The notes under the pieces are model-generated. The model made no database searches. It saw only the letters and a list, made by a program, of their open reading frames with translations, and was not told where the DNA came from. From the NCBI GenBank assembly GCA_040779345.1, contig JBFONU010000015.1:1-64000 (forward strand): a stretch of DNA of 64,000 nt, in the 5' to 3' direction. A program made the position numbers and the translations under genes. This stretch comes from Thalassotalea_H sp040779345 (GTDB lineage: Bacteria > Pseudomonadota > Gammaproteobacteria > Enterobacterales > Alteromonadaceae). This document shows, one piece after another, positions 18,625 to 27,057 of the stretch; the first letter of the stretch is position 1, and every line of letters starts with the position of its first letter.

Positions 18625-19962
18625 ATGACTCATAAAATATCGGCTAGCTCGTATGAGAATTCAATTGCTAAAACCAGTTTAATTATCGCCTTAGTCCCAG
18701 CTATTTTATTAGTGATAGTGTTAATTCAAACACCTATTTCAATTTATTTAAAAATAATCATTATTATTTTTTGCTCTGCAGTCATTGGCATAGGCACTTT
18801 ACTCATTTGGCGCCGAATTACTAATCAATTACGTACAACAACTAATATCGTTGAAGCACTCATTACGGGGGATTCAACCTTACGACCCAGTTCAACTATT
18901 CAATCTGGGGCATTATTTGAACTTAATAAAGTTATCAATATTGCCGCCAATCAATTAGCAGAGCAACGCTTGTTATCTAAAGAACATCATATCGCTATGT
19001 CTAAGGTATTAGAGCATATTAATATTGCTGTGATCTGTTTTGATGAAAATGCCACCATTACTTTGCTCAACCCTAAAGCGAAGCAATTTTTTGCTGTTGA
19101 TTACGAAATGATTGGTCAGCCAGCTAAAAGTTTAGGTATTGATAGCAATTTATTAACTCAAAAACTACAAACGGTTGTTACCTTAACTACCGAGCACTTC
19201 CAAAAACGTGTTTTTTTACAAACTGATTCATATCAATTACATGGTAAAACCCACACCTTGCTTTTTCTCAATGACGTCCAAAAATTATTACAAAATGAAG
19301 AACGAATAGCGTGGCAACGCTTGCTAAGAGTGATGACTCATGAGATCAATAATTCATTAGCGCCGATAGCCTCTATAGGAGAATCTCTTTCAGATATTTT
19401 AGCAACCAACAGTTCAGTGGATGAGAACAAAGAAGATTTAACTGACGGTTTAAATATCATTACACAACGAGCACGTAACCTAAATAAATTTATTAAGGAA
19501 TATCAATCACTCACAAGACTTCCTCAACCATCAAAAACCATATTTTCGATTAAAAAACTATTACAAGAGCATCAAGAGTTATTTCCCAATATACAATTTG
19601 CTGTAGACAACTCTGTTGATATTGAAATATTTGCAGATAAAAGCCAACTCGACCAAGTGATCATCAATCTCTATAAAAATGCAGGCCAATCCGTGGATCA
19701 AGTCACGCAATGTCAGGTAAATTTACAATGGTCTGTCGCAAATAGCCTATTAAAAATACAGATCATTGATAATGGCTTAGGTATTAAAAACCCTGACAAC
19801 CTGTTTATTCCATTTTACACCACCAAAAAACAAGGCAGTGGTATCGGATTAGTCCTGTGTCGGCAAATTTTATTTAACCACGGCGGTGACTTATCCTTGT
19901 CTAATAATGTAAACAATAAAGGCGCTATTGCCACCTTATCATTACCGATAATGTTACAATAA
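18625..19962 (+). CDS. Sensor histidine kinase, NtrY-like, partner of the sigma-54 activator
   Basis: 445 residues. Two adjacent membrane helices (about 15-34 and 38-60) with almost no periplasmic loop, then a linker and a PAS-like domain (about 125-215). HisKA has H239 in THEINNSLAPI, and the HATPase carries N-box NLYKNA, G1 DNGLGI and G2 GSGIGL. The minimal external region suggests it senses a membrane or cytoplasmic signal, perhaps the state of the exporter or its substrate in the membrane (inference). It is coupled to the regulator by a 3-nt gap. Nothing similar to HAMP is obvious between helix 2 and PAS, although a short one is possible. Confidence 0.92.
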   Translation: MTHKISASSYENSIAKTSLIIALVPAILLVIVLIQTPISIYLKIIIIIFCSAVIGIGTLLIWRRITNQLRTTTNIVEALITGDSTLRPSSTIQSGALFELNKVINIAANQLAEQRLLSKEHHIAMSKVLEHINIAVICFDENATITLLNPKAKQFFAVDYEMIGQPAKSLGIDSNLLTQKLQTVVTLTTEHFQKRVFLQTDSYQLHGKTHTLLFLNDVQKLLQNEERIAWQRLLRVMTHEINNSLAPIASIGESLSDILATNSSVDENKEDLTDGLNIITQRARNLNKFIKEYQSLTRLPQPSKTIFSIKKLLQEHQELFPNIQFAVDNSVDIEIFADKSQLDQVIINLYKNAGQSVDQVTQCQVNLQWSVANSLLKIQIIDNGLGIKNPDNLFIPFYTTKKQGSGIGLVLCRQILFNHGGDLSLSNNVNNKGAIATLSLPIMLQ

Positions 19963-19987
19963 CGCATATTTTTATAACAATTAAATA

Positions 19988-20023
19988 CACTAGTGGTAGA
20001 ACCACACCTTTAAAAACCACTAG
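19988..20023 (+). repeat. Overlapping inverted repeats in the rluE leader
   Basis: GTGGT-AGA-ACCAC (19993-20005) and CTAGTGG...CCACTAG (19990-19996 with 20017-20023) share bases, so the two hairpins exclude each other. They end 18 nt before the rluE start codon. There is no T-run. A regulatory role is possible but unproven. Confidence 0.45.
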
Positions 20024-20041
20024 AATAACTCAAACAACAAT

Positions 20042-20722
20042 ATGCAAAACCAAAAGCCAAAGTATAAAGTGAATGAATCTAAAACAACAAAGAGCAATCG
20101 ACGTTCATTTTCAAAGCGCACTTTTACAAAAAAAAAGCCGTCACTCCCAGCAAAAGATCCCATTATCGTCCTGCTAAATAAACCCTTTAATGTTTTGAGT
20201 CAATTCACTGATGATGATGCGATGAATAAAGACAAACGCCAAACATTAAAAGATTATATTCCTATTAAAGATATTTATGCCGCGGGTAGACTTGATAGAG
20301 ATAGCGAAGGCTTATTGCTATTAACTAACGATGGAAAACTGCAACATAAACTGGCAAATCCTAAGCTAAAAACGGAAAAAACCTATTGGGTGCAAGTAGA
20401 AGGTTCACCTAAAGAATCAGACTTAGCATTATTAAGACATGGGGTAGAATTAAAAGATGGGCTAACAAAACCCGCTAAAGTAAAGGTGATAACACAGCCA
20501 GAAATATGGTCACGTACTCCCCCTATCAGAGAACGAGCAAATATTCCAACGACATGGTTATCTATCAGCATTACCGAAGGCAGAAACAGACAGGTTCGCC
20601 GCATGACAGCTCATATTGGTTTCCCAACACTTAGATTAATTCGTTATAGTATTGGCAAATATTCCATCGAAGGTATACAAAACGGCCAATATAAAGAAAT
20701 ATCGCTGGAGAATAAGTCATGA
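20042..20722 (+). CDS. rluE: 23S rRNA pseudouridine synthase E
   Basis: 226 residues of the RsuA/RluB/E/F family. The catalytic Asp lies in GRLDRDSEGLLLLTNDG, and the C-terminal EGRNRQVRRMTAHIGFPTLR motif is nearly identical to RluE, which isomerises U2457 of 23S rRNA (E. coli numbering). A short basic N-terminal extension (about 35 residues, Lys/Arg rich) replaces the S4-like domain seen in RsuA. The stop overlaps the nudJ start (ATGA), and the order rluE-nudJ-mnmA-hflD-purB matches E. coli. Confidence 0.95.
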   Translation: MQNQKPKYKVNESKTTKSNRRSFSKRTFTKKKPSLPAKDPIIVLLNKPFNVLSQFTDDDAMNKDKRQTLKDYIPIKDIYAAGRLDRDSEGLLLLTNDGKLQHKLANPKLKTEKTYWVQVEGSPKESDLALLRHGVELKDGLTKPAKVKVITQPEIWSRTPPIRERANIPTTWLSISITEGRNRQVRRMTAHIGFPTLRLIRYSIGKYSIEGIQNGQYKEISLENKS

Positions 20723-21195
20723 CGTTTTTACCACATGAACATGGTGATAAACAATTCAAACCTAACACCACGGTTGCTGCTGTCATTGTCTATCAGAATA
20801 AATATTTACTTGTCGAGGAAATTGAAAATGGTAAGAATGTTTTTAATCAACCAGCAGGACATATAGAAGCCAATGAAAATATAATTGATGCAACTCAACG
20901 AGAAGTATATGAGGAAACGGGTTTAAAATTATCCCCCCAATATTGCAGCGGCATCTATTATTATCACCGGCCTGAACTGAACTTATTTTTTTTACGTTTC
21001 TGTTTCGTTATTGAGTTAGCCGAGAAATTAATTGGGCTGCCACAAGATAACGACATACTTACCACGCATTGGTTGACGCTTGAACAAATTAAAGCGAAAT
21101 CGGCTCAATTACGCAGTACTATGGTGCTTGAATGTATTGAAGATTATAACAAGGGTCAAAAAGTAGAGTTAAGCATTTTTAAAACGAATCTCTAA
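20719..21195 (+). CDS. nudJ: Nudix hydrolase NudJ
   Basis: 158 residues. A complete Nudix box starts at GHIEANE and runs through REVYEETGL (Gx5Ex7REUxEExGU). NudJ is a phosphatase acting on nucleoside di/triphosphates and thiamine precursors such as HMP-PP. The ATG overlaps the rluE stop by 4 nt. Placement between rluE and mnmA is the conserved enterobacterial order. Confidence 0.93.
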   Translation: MTFLPHEHGDKQFKPNTTVAAVIVYQNKYLLVEEIENGKNVFNQPAGHIEANENIIDATQREVYEETGLKLSPQYCSGIYYYHRPELNLFFLRFCFVIELAEKLIGLPQDNDILTTHWLTLEQIKAKSAQLRSTMVLECIEDYNKGQKVELSIFKTNL

Positions 21196-21296
21196 ATTAA
21201 TTATATTTTATACATTTTCCCCCATCCTAAATCTATAACTGAGATAAAAACTCAACCATAATATCTCTTCAAACACTATTACCAGCTAATCTCCCA

Positions 21297-21305
21297 TGCT
21301 ATAAT
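21297..21305 (+). promoter_or_regulatory. Extended -10 promoter for mnmA
   Basis: TGC-TATAAT is a perfect extended -10 element, 55 bp upstream of the mnmA ATG. The -35 region is poor, as is common for extended -10 promoters. It indicates that mnmA-hflD-purB can be transcribed apart from rluE-nudJ. Confidence 0.65.
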
Positions 21306-21359
21306 TTCGCGCCATTTTCTTTAGACCTAAATTAAACAATTAGTAAAGACGAGTATTTA

Positions 21360-22505
21360 ATGTCAGCAAACGCGCAATTAATCGATAAAAAACCTCAAGA
21401 TACTAAAGTGATTGTTGGTATGTCTGGAGGGGTCGACTCTTCTGTATCTGCTCACTTATTGATTGAGCAAGGCTACCAAGTGGAAGGCCTTTTCATGAAG
21501 AATTGGGAAGAAGACGACACCGATGAATATTGTGCGGCAGCTGAAGACTTAAAAGATGCTCAACTGGTATGTGAAAAGTTAGGCATTAAATTACACACGA
21601 TAAACTTTGCCACTGAATACTGGGATAATGTTTTTGAATATTTTCTGGCCGAGTACAAAGCAGGTCGTACGCCTAACCCCGATATCATGTGTAATAAAGA
21701 AATTAAATTTAAAGCTTTCCTTGAATTTGCCTGTGAAGATCTCGGTGCTGATTACATAGCAACAGGTCACTATGTACAACGAAAGTTTATAACCGATGAA
21801 AATGGTATTGGGCAATGGTCAATGTTACGCGGCTTAGATAGTAATAAAGATCAAAGTTATTTTTTATATACCTTAAGCGACCAGCAAGTAGGACGAACTT
21901 TATTTCCCGTAGGCAATATAGAAAAGCCCGAAGTACGTGCTATCGCTGAAAAAGCTGATTTAGTCACCGCCAATAAAAAAGACAGCACAGGTATCTGTTT
22001 TATCGGCGAGAGAAAATTCAAAGACTTTTTAGGGCAATACCTTCCGGCTCAACCGGGGAAAATCGAATCGGCTGAAGGAGAAGTTATTGGTGAGCATGAT
22101 GGTTTAATGTATCACACACTAGGGCAGCGTAAAGGGCTACGAATTGGCGGTTTAGCCAATGCAGGTGAAGAGCCTTGGTATGTCGTAGAAAAAGATTTAC
22201 TAAGAAATGTATTAATCGTTGGACAAGGGCATGATCACCCTCGCCTATTTTCAAAAGGTTTAATTGGTAATCAACTGCATTTAGTCAATAGAAAAGCGTT
22301 AGTTGAGCCTATTACATGTACCGTTAAAACACGCTACCGCCAAAACGACGTGGCTTGTACCTTAACGCCATTGAATAATGAAGATGGCACTTATCAAGTG
22401 ATGTTTGAAGAACAGCAAAGCTCAGTAACCCCAGGACAATCTGTGGTATTTTATCAAAATGATGTTTGTTTAGGTGGCGGCATTATAAACACTCTTATTC
22501 GTTAA
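21360..22505 (+). CDS. mnmA: tRNA-specific 2-thiouridylase MnmA
   Basis: 381 residues. The PP-loop GMSGGVDSS at 20-28 activates U34 by adenylation. The catalytic cysteines are C111 (DIMCNKE) and C213 (GICFIGER), matching E. coli C102 and C199. It installs the 2-thio group on U34 of tRNA Lys, Glu and Gln, using sulfur relayed by IscS and the Tus proteins. It has about 10 extra N-terminal residues compared with E. coli; an internal start cannot be excluded. Followed directly by hflD. Confidence 0.97.
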   Translation: MSANAQLIDKKPQDTKVIVGMSGGVDSSVSAHLLIEQGYQVEGLFMKNWEEDDTDEYCAAAEDLKDAQLVCEKLGIKLHTINFATEYWDNVFEYFLAEYKAGRTPNPDIMCNKEIKFKAFLEFACEDLGADYIATGHYVQRKFITDENGIGQWSMLRGLDSNKDQSYFLYTLSDQQVGRTLFPVGNIEKPEVRAIAEKADLVTANKKDSTGICFIGERKFKDFLGQYLPAQPGKIESAEGEVIGEHDGLMYHTLGQRKGLRIGGLANAGEEPWYVVEKDLLRNVLIVGQGHDHPRLFSKGLIGNQLHLVNRKALVEPITCTVKTRYRQNDVACTLTPLNNEDGTYQVMFEEQQSSVTPGQSVVFYQNDVCLGGGIINTLIR

Positions 22506-22534
22506 GCGTATTCTCTTATAGGTTAATAATATTT

Positions 22535-23158
22535 ATGCAAGATTTTAATGAGCAAACACTTACCTTAGCTGCTATTTGCCAAGTATCGAGCTTAGTACAA
22601 AAGCTTTCTCGTCAAGGTCAAATTGACGAAGAAAAGCTAACAACGTTATTAGAAAGTATCATGGTAACATCCCCTAAAAACACTTTAGAAGTATACGGCG
22701 GGGATGTCAGTAAGTTAAAAGTTGGCCTTGAAACACTTGTGTCTCATTTAGGCAATCAAGCTAAACAAAAAGATCCCGAAATCACTCGTTATGTGGTGAG
22801 TTTATTAAGTTTGGAACGCCGGTTAAGTAAACAACCTAAAAAACTGAATGAGCTTGGAGAAAGAATTGAACAATGCCAAAGACAATTAGCTCATTACGAT
22901 ATTAATAGCGACACCTTAATATCAAGCTTAGCAAGTATTTACAGCGACATTATTAGCCCGATCAGCAACCCTATTCAAGTTGCAGGGAATCCAGAGATTT
23001 TAAAACAACCCGTTAATCAACATAAAATAAGAGCACTACTTTTAGCTGGTATTCGTTCTGCTGTTTTATGGCGACAAGTGGGTGGTAAGCGAAGAACAAT
23101 TTTATTCTCACGTTCAAAAATTGTTGAATGTGCAGAGCAATTATTAAGACGTATATAA
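22535..23158 (+). CDS. hflD: High-frequency lysogenization protein HflD homolog
   Basis: 207 residues from the ATG at 22535. I prefer this start to the longer frame from 22466 because the latter overlaps mnmA, while MQDFNEQTLTLAAICQ aligns with the start of E. coli HflD (about 213 residues). Conserved family segments include QVSSLVQKLSRQG and the C-terminal AGIRSAVLWRQVGGKR. HflD is a helical, peripheral inner-membrane protein that in E. coli binds phage lambda CII; its native role is unclear. Sits between mnmA and purB as in E. coli. Confidence 0.93.
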   Translation: MQDFNEQTLTLAAICQVSSLVQKLSRQGQIDEEKLTTLLESIMVTSPKNTLEVYGGDVSKLKVGLETLVSHLGNQAKQKDPEITRYVVSLLSLERRLSKQPKKLNELGERIEQCQRQLAHYDINSDTLISSLASIYSDIISPISNPIQVAGNPEILKQPVNQHKIRALLLAGIRSAVLWRQVGGKRRTILFSRSKIVECAEQLLRRI

Positions 23159-23169
23159 ATATTAATCAT

Positions 23170-23187
23170 GTTAGCGCTTAAGCTAAC
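23170..23187 (+). repeat. Hairpin in the purB leader
   Basis: GTTAGC-GCTTAA-GCTAAC is a short perfect inverted repeat lying between the hflD stop and the purB ribosome site. It lacks a T-run. It could be a translation-tuning structure or a small operator. Confidence 0.4.
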
Positions 23188-23203
23188 GCAATTAGGAAAT
23201 ATT

Positions 23204-24574
23204 ATGGAACTTTCAGCATTAAGTGCAATTTCACCTGTCGATGGTCGTTATGGGAGTAAAGTAAAGTCATTACGCCCAATTTTTAGTGAGTTCGGTTTAA
23301 TCAAATACCGGGTAACCGTTGAAGTTCGCTGGTTGCAAAAGCTAGCTGAGACGGCTGAAATCAAAGAAGTTCCCGCATTTAGCAATGAAGCTACTGCAGC
23401 ACTTAACGCTATTGTTGACAACTTCAGTGAAGAAGATGCGCTTCGCATCAAAACAATTGAAGCTACAACAAATCACGATGTTAAAGCCGTTGAATATTTC
23501 TTAAAAGAGCAAGTTGCTAATAATACTGAATTAAACGCAGTAACTGAGTTTATTCACTTTGCCTGTACCTCTGAAGATATTAACAACCTTTCTCATGGTT
23601 TAATGCTAAAAGAATGTCGTGAACAAGTATTACTGCCAGTAATTGATGAAATATTAGCAGAAATAAAAGCCTTAGCGATTGAATACAAGTCAATCCCAAT
23701 GATGTGTCGCACACATGGCCAACCCGCTTCACCAAGCACAATGGGTAAAGAGTTTGCGAATGTTTATATCCGTTTAAAACGTCAACGTGAGCAAATTGCA
23801 AACGTTGAGTTTTTAGGAAAAATTAACGGCGCCGTTGGTAACTATAATGCGCACCTTTCTGCCTACCCTGAAGTTAACTGGCATGAATTTGCTAATGAGT
23901 TTGTCACCTCAATAGGGTTAACTTGGAATGCGTTTACCACACAAATTGAACCACATGACTACATTGCTGAGTTATTTGATGCCGTTGCCCGTTTCAATAC
24001 CATTTTAATCGACTTTGATCGTGATATCTGGGGATATATTGCTATTGGTCATTTCAAGCAAAAAACAATTGCCGGTGAAATTGGCTCATCAACAATGCCA
24101 CATAAAGTTAACCCGATTGATTTTGAAAATTCAGAAGGTAACTTAGGCATTGCGAATGCCTTGTTAGCTCACCTTGCACAAAAACTTCCGGTTTCTCGCT
24201 GGCAGCGTGATTTAACTGACTCAACTGTTTTACGTAACTTAGGGGTTGGTTTTGCTCATTCATTAATTGCCTACGGCGCAACGTTAAAAGGGATCAGTAA
24301 ATTACAAGTTAACGAAGAAAACTTATTAGCCGAGTTAGATAAAAACTGGGAAGTATTAGCCGAGCCAGTTCAAACCGTTATGCGCAGATATGGCATTGAA
24401 AAACCATATGAAAAATTAAAAGAGTTAACACGTGGTAAACGTGTTGATGGTGATTCAATGCGTGCATTTATTGATAATTTAGACATGCCAGAATCAGCAA
24501 AAGCTTCATTACGTGAAATGACACCAGCAAGTTACATTGGTCGTGCTGTAGAATTTATTAACGAATTAGATTAA
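23204..24574 (+). CDS. purB: Adenylosuccinate lyase
   Basis: 456 residues, equal to E. coli PurB, when started at the ATG at 23204 (MELSALSAISPVDGRYG). That start has the ribosome site TTAGGAAAT; an in-frame ATG 36 nt upstream has no Shine-Dalgarno sequence and adds a non-conserved stretch. The fumarase/aspartase superfamily signature GSSTMPHKVNPIDFEN is intact. It cleaves SAICAR and adenylosuccinate, releasing fumarate, in purine synthesis. Followed by a clear terminator. Confidence 0.97.
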   Translation: MELSALSAISPVDGRYGSKVKSLRPIFSEFGLIKYRVTVEVRWLQKLAETAEIKEVPAFSNEATAALNAIVDNFSEEDALRIKTIEATTNHDVKAVEYFLKEQVANNTELNAVTEFIHFACTSEDINNLSHGLMLKECREQVLLPVIDEILAEIKALAIEYKSIPMMCRTHGQPASPSTMGKEFANVYIRLKRQREQIANVEFLGKINGAVGNYNAHLSAYPEVNWHEFANEFVTSIGLTWNAFTTQIEPHDYIAELFDAVARFNTILIDFDRDIWGYIAIGHFKQKTIAGEIGSSTMPHKVNPIDFENSEGNLGIANALLAHLAQKLPVSRWQRDLTDSTVLRNLGVGFAHSLIAYGATLKGISKLQVNEENLLAELDKNWEVLAEPVQTVMRRYGIEKPYEKLKELTRGKRVDGDSMRAFIDNLDMPESAKASLREMTPASYIGRAVEFINELD

Positions 24575-24613
24575 TAACTAACCTACACTTACTTGTCATT
24601 AACGTCATGTTAT

Positions 24614-24638
24614 AAAAGGAACCTCTCGGTTCCTTTTT
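24614..24638 (+). terminator. Rho-independent terminator after purB
   Basis: AAAAGGAACC / GGTTCCTTTT stem with loop TCTC and a T-run, 40 nt after the purB stop. Confidence 0.92.
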
Positions 24639-24679
24639 ATCATCCATTTTAAAACAGCAAATAATAAAGAGTTAATTTT

Positions 24680-25828
24680 ATGCTAAGTATCAATTGGGGT
24701 GATATAACACCTGAAACCTTTCTAAAAGAATATTGGCAAAAAAAGCCGCTGCTGATCAAACAAGCCCTGCCTAATTTTCAAGGAACTATTGAAGCCGATG
24801 AATTAGCCGGATTAGCCATGGAGCAAGAAATTGAGTCTAGAATCATTGCTAAGAATAACGATAACTCTTGGTTAGTTGAACATGGCCCTTTTGAAAGTTT
24901 CGATAAATATGGCGAAGAAAACTGGACCTTATTAGTACAGGCTGTCAATAACTGGTCAAGAGAAACCGATCAACTTATTTCATTATTTAATTTTGTGCCA
25001 CGGTGGCGAATTGATGATGTTATGGTGAGCTTTTCAACACCAAATGGTGGTGTGGGTGCACATTTAGATCAATACGATGTATTTATATTGCAAGGAGAAG
25101 GCAAACGTCGCTGGCAAGTTGGCGCTCCCGATAACACATTAGCAACGCTTATTCCTCACCCTGACTTAAAACAGATCAGTCAATTTGAAACCATTATTGA
25201 TGAAATAACAGAAGCTGGTGACCTCCTCTATATCCCCCCTAATCATCCGCACAATGGTAGTTCAATCGAGAATTCTTTAAATTTTTCTATTGGATTTCAA
25301 GCTCCTAGCCATCAAGATTTATGGTCCGGATTTGCAGATAAATTGATCGATGAAGAAAGCGGTGAACAACGCTTTGGTGATAATAATAGAAAGGTAACGA
25401 CACAACCCGAATTATTAACGACCAATGATATCAATGACATACGCAGCTTTATGCTCGAAAAAATATCGGATGACACGCTATTCTCTGAATTTATTAGCCA
25501 ATACTTAACACAAAGTCATCACACATTAGAATTGTTAATTCCTATGGAGCCATTTACCTGTGAACAAGTAGTCGATTTTATCGATAACGATGAAATTCAG
25601 TTCAGTCCAGTTTCCGGTATCAAAGCGTTAGTTTGTTACACCCCTGAAACAAATTTATTTATTAATGGAGAAAAGTTCCAACTGTTTGAAGAAACAAAAG
25701 AATTAGCTGAGACCTTAGCTGGAAACGCCGCTTTGACAACAGCAAAAGCAAAAAGTTTCCTGAGTTGTTTGAAAAGCATTCAATTATTAACTAATGTTTT
25801 AAATAAGGGCTTCTGGTATATCGAATGA
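24680..25828 (+). CDS. roxA: Ribosomal protein uL16 arginine 3-hydroxylase (cupin/JmjC oxygenase)
   Basis: 382 residues. A JmjC-type Fe(II)/2-oxoglutarate fold has iron ligands H128 and D130 (GAHLDQYD) and H191 (HPHNG), matching H125/D127/H187 of E. coli YcfD/RoxA. The C-terminal dimerisation and winged-helix part is present. The enzyme hydroxylates an arginine of ribosomal protein L16 and is proposed to help growth under nutrient limitation. In E. coli roxA is separated from purB by phoPQ; here purB and roxA are direct neighbours with a terminator between them. Confidence 0.93.
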   Translation: MLSINWGDITPETFLKEYWQKKPLLIKQALPNFQGTIEADELAGLAMEQEIESRIIAKNNDNSWLVEHGPFESFDKYGEENWTLLVQAVNNWSRETDQLISLFNFVPRWRIDDVMVSFSTPNGGVGAHLDQYDVFILQGEGKRRWQVGAPDNTLATLIPHPDLKQISQFETIIDEITEAGDLLYIPPNHPHNGSSIENSLNFSIGFQAPSHQDLWSGFADKLIDEESGEQRFGDNNRKVTTQPELLTTNDINDIRSFMLEKISDDTLFSEFISQYLTQSHHTLELLIPMEPFTCEQVVDFIDNDEIQFSPVSGIKALVCYTPETNLFINGEKFQLFEETKELAETLAGNAALTTAKAKSFLSCLKSIQLLTNVLNKGFWYIE

Positions 25829-25878
25829 TCAAGTATCTGTCCCTTCGTTAATAAAATTTCATTGGGAGTTAAGGTGTA

Positions 25879-26340
25879 ATGTCATTTAGTATGAGTCGAG
25901 TTCAGTGGGATAAAGCCGCACCACTCCTTAAGAATGTCAGAGAAAAAGTATTTATTTGTGAATGGCGTATCCCTAAAAAAATCGAGTTCGATAAAAAAGA
26001 TCGCCACGCATTTCATTTATTAGTCTGTGATGACAATACTCAAGAGCCAATAGGGACAGGCCGAATTCTTGCTACTGGTGAGATATCACGAATAGCCGTA
26101 CTCAAAGCCTATCGACAAAAGAAAGTTGACCATAACATTATGCAAGGTTTACTCAGTATTGCTAAAGAGTTAAGCCTAGATGAAGTATTTATTTATAGTC
26201 CATTAGAAAATGTAGAGTACTTTCGAAAGTTTAATTTTATTAGCGCCGGTGCAGTATTTATGGAAGCTGGTATGCCTAGACAACGCATGCAGTGCTCTTT
26301 AGCAAATATTGAAAATGCAAAGTATTACTTAACTCATTAA
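25879..26340 (+). CDS. GNAT-family N-acetyltransferase
   Basis: 153 residues of ElaA-like GNAT type. The acetyl-CoA binding part includes GTGRILATGEISRIAVLKAYRQ and the following helix (a variant of R/QxxGxG/A, here RQKKVDHNIM, so the P-loop is degenerate). Acceptor substrate unknown. Ribosome site GGAGTTAAGG upstream. It lies 50 nt after roxA and may be cotranscribed with it. Confidence 0.85.
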   Translation: MSFSMSRVQWDKAAPLLKNVREKVFICEWRIPKKIEFDKKDRHAFHLLVCDDNTQEPIGTGRILATGEISRIAVLKAYRQKKVDHNIMQGLLSIAKELSLDEVFIYSPLENVEYFRKFNFISAGAVFMEAGMPRQRMQCSLANIENAKYYLTH

Positions 26341-26379
26341 GGTATAGAAGAGTTAAGTAATGCATTGAATCGTTAACGG

Positions 26380-26793
26380 TTAACTCGCTTTAACTTGCCA
26401 AATTTCATCTTTATCAAATAAGTCATATAAGCCTTCTGCTTTGCCAATAAGCAAATTGGCAAAATCGTGATGTTGTTCATTTTCTTCTTTTAGTAGGTTT
26501 TCTGCTTGCATCTGCCACTTAAATGAAAAGTGACGAATCGCCTCTCGAGCATTTGTTGCAACAGAAAAATCAGCAAAATCAGTTGGTAAATCACCAGCGA
26601 TAGTCCAAACGCTCGATTTATCATTTAAGTTTATTTTCCACACTGACACCAATGGAATTAAATAACGACTGTCTGCTTCTGAGAAACTTTCAGTCATTAA
26701 GCCCCTTTGTGCTAAAAATTTTGTCGCTGCTTGGTACTGCTTTCTCACCCATTGTTGTTGCTCTATTTCTGATAGCTGAGGGCCTTTATTCAT
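26380..26793 (-). CDS. Conserved protein, DUF4826-like
   Basis: 137 residues, soluble, no signal peptide. The pattern of a VRKQYQAATKFLAQRG helix, SRYLIPLVSVWKI, GDLPTDF and REAIRHFSFKWQMQAE resembles the uncharacterised DUF4826 family of marine gammaproteobacteria; I assign it from memory of the pattern. Strong ribosome site AAAGGA. Convergent with the acetyltransferase. Function unknown. Confidence 0.75.
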   Translation of the reverse strand: MNKGPQLSEIEQQQWVRKQYQAATKFLAQRGLMTESFSEADSRYLIPLVSVWKINLNDKSSVWTIAGDLPTDFADFSVATNAREAIRHFSFKWQMQAENLLKEENEQHHDFANLLIGKAEGLYDLFDKDEIWQVKAS

Positions 26794-27057
26794 TTACATT
26801 TATCCTTTACGACTTCTTATTTTCGCTAGAGAATATATAAAGATTTATCGACAAGCAAGCCGTTGTCATTCACGTATTTTTACTCTCCAGTTGATTTGTA
26901 CAAATTATCAAACAGAATTGACTAAAAATAGGAGATATTTAGCATAAATAATTCACTGGTCGACTAGCTATACATGATGCTAAGTGATATTGTGCGCCTC
27001 GAGAAATATTACAAGATGGGTTTCAACAAAACCAAATTAACCTACGGAGAAACGGTA

